Source of the DNA: Candidatus Binatia bacterium
Lineage (GTDB): Bacteria; Desulfobacterota; Binatia; Bin18
Direction of reading: 5' to 3'
Assembly: GCA_951812575.1 (NCBI GenBank)
Contig: OX638322.1
Span: 434,001 to 498,000, forward strand
Length of the DNA: 64,000 nt
The notes beneath the pieces are model-generated. The model was not told the DNA's origin, searched no databases, and saw only the letters and a program-made list of their open reading frames with translations. The position numbers and the translations under genes are program-made. Of this stretch, positions 60,772 through 64,000 are shown piece by piece (within the stretch, counting starts at the first letter, position 1; each line of letters starts with the position of its first letter).

Positions 60772-60790
60772 TGAGGTGGGGTGCCGCGCC

Positions 60791-61042
60791 GGTGCTCAGC
60801 ATACTGCCTCGTTTCTGCAACCCCGTACCTACGAGCGTAGTAAAGAGTAAACGCTCCAGCCTTGTATAGCTGACGGAGGATACGTTTACTCTTTCAGGCA
60901 TTTGACCAGTCAGGCCGGAATGCCGTACAAGGGCTGCAATCCATACTTCGAGGAAACAGCATAGCCATGAAACGTGTCGGGGTCGATGTCGGTGGAACAT
61001 TTACCGATCTGATCTATGTCGATGAGGACAAGGGCGAGGTGG
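60791..61042. repeat. Symporter-hyuA intergenic duplicate, right copy
   Basis: Second copy of the 59566-59752 segment, starting with the symporter start-codon sequence and ending inside intact hyuA. It is longer by about 65 bases because of a palindromic repeat and its edges. It probably carries the working hyuA promoter and leader. Confidence 0.85.
60842..60894. repeat. Palindromic repeat B (AAAGAGTAAACG arms)
   Basis: A 53-base palindrome with perfect 12-base outer arms AAAGAGTAAACG and CGTTTACTCTTT, inner CTCC/GGAG and AGC/GCT pairs. It is inserted in the right copy of the intergenic duplicate but absent from the left copy (59566-59752), which gives an empty-site comparison. Related to the elements at 26078-26132 and 33979-34003. 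Confidence 0.88.
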
Positions 61043-63042
61043 TGGTCCATAAACTGCCGAGTACACCGGCAGACCCCTCTCAGGCCACGCTCGACGGGGT
61101 GGAGGCGCTATGCGCGCAGGTCGGCATTCCGGCCGCTCAGATTGACCATTTCTTTCACGGTACGACCATTGCCACCAATATCGTGCTGGAACACGCCGGA
61201 GCGCAGGTCGGGATGCTGACGACCAAAGGCTATCGTGACATTCTGCATATCGCCCGCCACAAGCGCCCGTTGTCGTTCAGCCTCTACCAGGATGTGCCGT
61301 GGCAGAAACATCCCCTGGTCCGCCGGCGCTATCGACGCCCGATCAGCGAGCGCATCATTGCCCCTCAGGGCGAGGTGTTGACCCCACTTGACGAAGACGA
61401 GGTGCGGGAGGCCGTCCGACGACTCAAGCGTGAGGGCGTGGAAGCCATTGCCGTGTGCTTTCTGTTCTCCTTTCTCAACCCGGCCCACGAACAACGCACC
61501 AAAGAAATCATTCTTGAAGAATACCCGGAGTGTTATTTATCCGTCCGGCACGAGGTCCTGCCCCAATACCGGGAGTACGAGGGCTTCAGCACGGTCTGCC
61601 TGAACGCCTATGTCGGCCCTCATGTCAGTCAGTACGTCCGCCGCCTCGACCGGACGATCACGGACAAAGGCATACGGGGCGGGCTCCACCTGATGACCTC
61701 GGTCGGCGGGGTCGCGACCACCGAAGGCGCGGCCCAACGCCCGGTCAACCTGCTCATGTCCGGACCGGTGGCGGGCCTGATCGGCGGGATTTGGACCGGC
61801 AAGAGTACGGGCTCGCCCAGCGTCATTACCCTTGATGTCGGCGGCACCTCCGCGGACATTGGCGTTGCGCCGGACGGGCAGCTGCGCATGAAGCATCTCC
61901 TCGACACCAAAGTGGCCGGCTATCACGCCATGATTCCCATGGTCGAGATCGACGCGATTGGCGCGGGCGGGGGAAGTCTGGCCTATCTTGACGCGGGCGG
62001 CATGTTTCGGGTTGGTCCCAAAAGTGCGGGAGCGGACCCTGGTCCGGCGTGTTATGGCAGGGGCGGGAGCCGTCCGACGGCGACCGATGCGCTGGTCGTG
62101 CTCGGCAGGCTGCGAGCCGAGAATGTGCTCGGCGGCCAAGTCCGGGTCCAACCCAGCCTCGCCGCAGAGGCCGTCCAACGAGAGCTGTGCCAGCCCCTGG
62201 GCCTGGGTGTGGAGGAAGCCGCCCTGGGCGCGGTTCGGATTCTCACCCAGAGCATGGTCGAAGGCATTGAGATCAGCAGTGTCCAAAAGGGTTATGACCC
62301 GCGTGACTTTGCCCTGGTTGCCGCCGGTGGAGCCGGACCCGTGTTTGCCTGTGATATCGCCCGAGAGCTGCGCATCCCCACTGTCCTGGTTCCCCGCTAT
62401 CCCGGCATTACGTCGGCGCTCGGGCTGCTGGCAACCGATATCGTGTACGAGTTTGTCACGACCGAGATGCAGCTTTTCTCGGCTCTTGATCGCGACAAGC
62501 TGGCCGCGGATTTCGCTGCCCTGGAACGCCAGGCCGCCGAGCGGCTCCGGGCGGACAACCTCGGGGCCGACCAGTCATTAATCCGCCGTATTGCCGACTG
62601 CCGCTATATCGGCCAGGGCTATGAATTACGGGTTGAGTTACCCGCCGGCGAGATTACGGCCGACTGGCAGCAGCAGGCGACAGAGGCCTTCCACCAGGCG
62701 CACGAGCGTGAGTATGTCCGGCGCTTTCCGGACAGCGATATCCAACTGGTCAATATTCGGGTTCAGGGGGTGGGCCTGATCCCCGAGTTGCGGCTGAAAG
62801 AGATTCCAACTGGGGGCAAATCCCCGGACGCGGCCCGAATCGCGACGCTCGATGTGATATTCAATCGAGACGGGACGCCGGAAAAACTCGCGACCGACTT
62901 CTACGATCGGGAGCGCTTGCAAGCCGGAAATATCATCACCGGCCCCGCCATTATTGAACAGCTCGACAGCACGGTGGTGGTCAACCCTGGCTTATCCGCA
63001 GCGGTTGATCGGCACGGCATTTTGATTATCGCGTGTGAGTAA
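60967..63042 (+). CDS. hyuA: Hydantoinase A/5-oxoprolinase-type subunit
   Basis: HyuA family (N-methylhydantoinase/oxoprolinase, ATP-dependent) of 691 residues. The actin-like phosphate-1 motif GVDVGGTFTDLI is at the N-terminus, and LDVGGTSADIGV and GAGGGSLAYLDAGG follow later. Both ATP-binding halves are intact. The hyuB-type gene begins 76 bases after the stop. The leader and first 26 codons are duplicated at 59676 and 41186. The substrate could be hydantoin, acetone, acetophenone or oxoproline-like; the sequence does not decide. Confidence 0.93.
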   Translation: MKRVGVDVGGTFTDLIYVDEDKGEVVVHKLPSTPADPSQATLDGVEALCAQVGIPAAQIDHFFHGTTIATNIVLEHAGAQVGMLTTKGYRDILHIARHKRPLSFSLYQDVPWQKHPLVRRRYRRPISERIIAPQGEVLTPLDEDEVREAVRRLKREGVEAIAVCFLFSFLNPAHEQRTKEIILEEYPECYLSVRHEVLPQYREYEGFSTVCLNAYVGPHVSQYVRRLDRTITDKGIRGGLHLMTSVGGVATTEGAAQRPVNLLMSGPVAGLIGGIWTGKSTGSPSVITLDVGGTSADIGVAPDGQLRMKHLLDTKVAGYHAMIPMVEIDAIGAGGGSLAYLDAGGMFRVGPKSAGADPGPACYGRGGSRPTATDALVVLGRLRAENVLGGQVRVQPSLAAEAVQRELCQPLGLGVEEAALGAVRILTQSMVEGIEISSVQKGYDPRDFALVAAGGAGPVFACDIARELRIPTVLVPRYPGITSALGLLATDIVYEFVTTEMQLFSALDRDKLAADFAALERQAAERLRADNLGADQSLIRRIADCRYIGQGYELRVELPAGEITADWQQQATEAFHQAHEREYVRRFPDSDIQLVNIRVQGVGLIPELRLKEIPTGGKSPDAARIATLDVIFNRDGTPEKLATDFYDRERLQAGNIITGPAIIEQLDSTVVVNPGLSAAVDRHGILIIACE

Positions 63043-63057
63043 GGAACGATGAGGACG

Positions 63058-63096
63058 CCCCCTCACCCTAGCCCTCTCCCCCAAGGGGCGAGGGAA
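63058..63096. repeat. REP-like palindromic tract between hyuA and hyuB
   Basis: CCCTCACCCTAGCCCTCTCC followed by CCAAGGGGCGAGGG is a GC-rich palindrome-type extragenic repeat of a kind common in environmental bacterial genomes. It lies in the 76-base hyuA-hyuB gap, just before the hyuB ribosome site. Confidence 0.6.
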
Positions 63097-63118
63097 CTAT
63101 ATGAGAGGAGAGAAAGCG

Positions 63119-64000
63119 ATGACCTCACCAAACGGACACGGCACTCCAAACGGTACGCCTCGGTCGGTCGACCCGATTACCCTGCGCGTCCTGGGCGGCG
63201 CGTTTACCGCGGCGGCCAAAGAAATGGCGCACGTCCTCTACCGCATGTCCTATTCCAGCATTATCCGCGAGTCTGAAGACCTGGGTGCCGGCCTGTACGA
63301 CGCCCAGGGCAACGAGATCTGCGAAAGTGATACCTCGCCCATGCACGTGGGTTCCCTGCCGGCCTATATTCGGGGTTTCCTGAAACGCCTTCAGGGCAAT
63401 ATCCACGAAGGGGACGTAATTTTACATAACCATCCCTTCCAGGGCGCCAGCCATACCCCGGACCTGGGTATTGCCGTTCCTGTCTTCTGGCAGGGCGAGT
63501 TGATCGGTTTTGCCGCGGTCACCGCCCACCTGCTCGATATGGGCGGCGCCGCACCGGGCCTCAACGTTGATGTGGTCGATGTCTGGGCCGAGTCCCGCCT
63601 GTTTAACGGCATTAAGCTGTACAGCAAAGGGGTCCGCAACGACGACCTGTGGCAATTCTTTCTGGATAACGTCCGCACGCCGGAGATGAACGCCGGTGAT
63701 ATCGAGTCCATGATCGCCGCCTGTCAACTGGGACGGGAGCGTTTTCTGCATCTGGTTGAAAAATACGGAGTGACCACCGTGCTCGATACGGCCCATGATT
63801 TAATGGACTACTCCGAGCGCATGCTGCGCAAAGAAATCGAAAAAATTCCCGACGGGGAATATGTCGCGCCCACCCAATACCTGGACGACGACGGTCGCAA
63901 CCGCGATCAGCCGCTGGCCGTGTGTGTCAAAGTCAGGGTGGAAGGTAGCGAGCTGACCATCGACCTGACCGGCTCAAGCCCCGAGGTACCAACCGGCTAT
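63119..64000 (+). CDS. hyuB: Hydantoinase B/oxoprolinase subunit, cut by right edge
   Basis: HyuB family subunit. About 294 residues are visible; the family is usually 500-600 residues. The segments SVDPITLRVLGGAFTAAAKEM, RESEDLGAGLYDAQGN, FQGASHTPDLGI, and HLLDMGG are typical, with likely zinc ligands in the HNHPF and HTPD regions. The ATG at 63119 has an AGGAG 9 bases upstream. It forms the expected hyuA-hyuB pair. Confidence 0.93.
   Translation, partial: MTSPNGHGTPNGTPRSVDPITLRVLGGAFTAAAKEMAHVLYRMSYSSIIRESEDLGAGLYDAQGNEICESDTSPMHVGSLPAYIRGFLKRLQGNIHEGDVILHNHPFQGASHTPDLGIAVPVFWQGELIGFAAVTAHLLDMGGAAPGLNVDVVDVWAESRLFNGIKLYSKGVRNDDLWQFFLDNVRTPEMNAGDIESMIAACQLGRERFLHLVEKYGVTTVLDTAHDLMDYSERMLRKEIEKIPDGEYVAPTQYLDDDGRNRDQPLAVCVKVRVEGSELTIDLTGSSPEVPTGY

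Noticed and set aside
1..64000. tRNA, rRNA or riboswitch genes.
   Set aside because: No cloverleaf, rRNA-like or known riboswitch sequence was recognised by reading; a covariance-model search would be needed to exclude them.

Overview
The window looks like a piece of a Gram-negative, environmental bacterial chromosome, GC-rich by eye. Evidence for a Gram-negative host is the type VI secretion system (T6SS), periplasmic and secreted proteins with signal peptides, and an AroQ-type pheA-hisC-tyrA-aroA-cmk-rpsA-ihfB run as in Proteobacteria. A cofC gene suggests coenzyme F420. With the hydantoinases, family III CoA-transferase, P450 and PrpD-type genes this fits deltaproteobacterial, Tectomicrobia or Rokubacteria-like lineages. 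The taxonomic guess is inference.

Layout. 1-20.3 kb: a T6SS block, all on the minus strand. In transcription order it is hcp, a DUF2169-pentapeptide protein, a second pentapeptide protein, a PAAR-like DUF4150 protein, a giant vgrG, then tssA-B-C-E-F-G and clpV (cut by the left edge). The membrane-complex genes tssJKLM are not in view. The vgrG gene carries an N-terminal extension of about 1,016 residues, most of it an Asp/Asn-Pro tripeptide repeat, followed by an in-frame internal Shine-Dalgarno and ATG exactly where a normal-sized VgrG would begin. 20.6-24.1 kb: an amino-acid-type binding protein, a CPA2 antiporter with CBS domains and a DUF1330 protein. 24.3-27.9 kb (minus): aspartate aminotransferase, coaD, rsmD and a thiolase. 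28-40 kb: housekeeping genes cofC, miaA, accA, pheA, hisC, tyrA, aroA, cmk, rpsA and an IHF/HU gene, then a MoxR/Mg-chelatase-like ATPase.

40-64 kb is accessory and catabolic. It holds a 5'-truncated MFS transporter, trans-aconitate methyltransferase, dihydropyrimidinase, a CoA-transferase, P450, TPR and VOC proteins, and a tricarboxylate-like module (TcuA-type flavoprotein, PrpB-type lyase, PrpD, enoyl-CoA hydratase, carboxymuconolactone decarboxylase) with a PIN toxin-antitoxin pair in its middle. Then come an SRAP protein, tpx, a thiolase, a GST, an alanine symporter and hyuA-hyuB (hyuB cut by the right edge).

Two things stand out. First, the repeat-extended VgrG. Second, a duplicated cassette of about 1 kb (41.1-42.3 kb and 59.6-60.8 kb) encoding secreted two-domain proteins. 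Their N-terminal halves are almost identical at DNA level while the C-terminal halves have diverged strongly. Both copies carry the first 26 codons of hyuA as a passenger and are bounded by the same 9-bp direct repeat. One copy has replaced the 5' end of the MFS gene. A small family of palindromic elements with AAAGAGTAAACG arms is also scattered through the window. All identities quoted were judged by eye.
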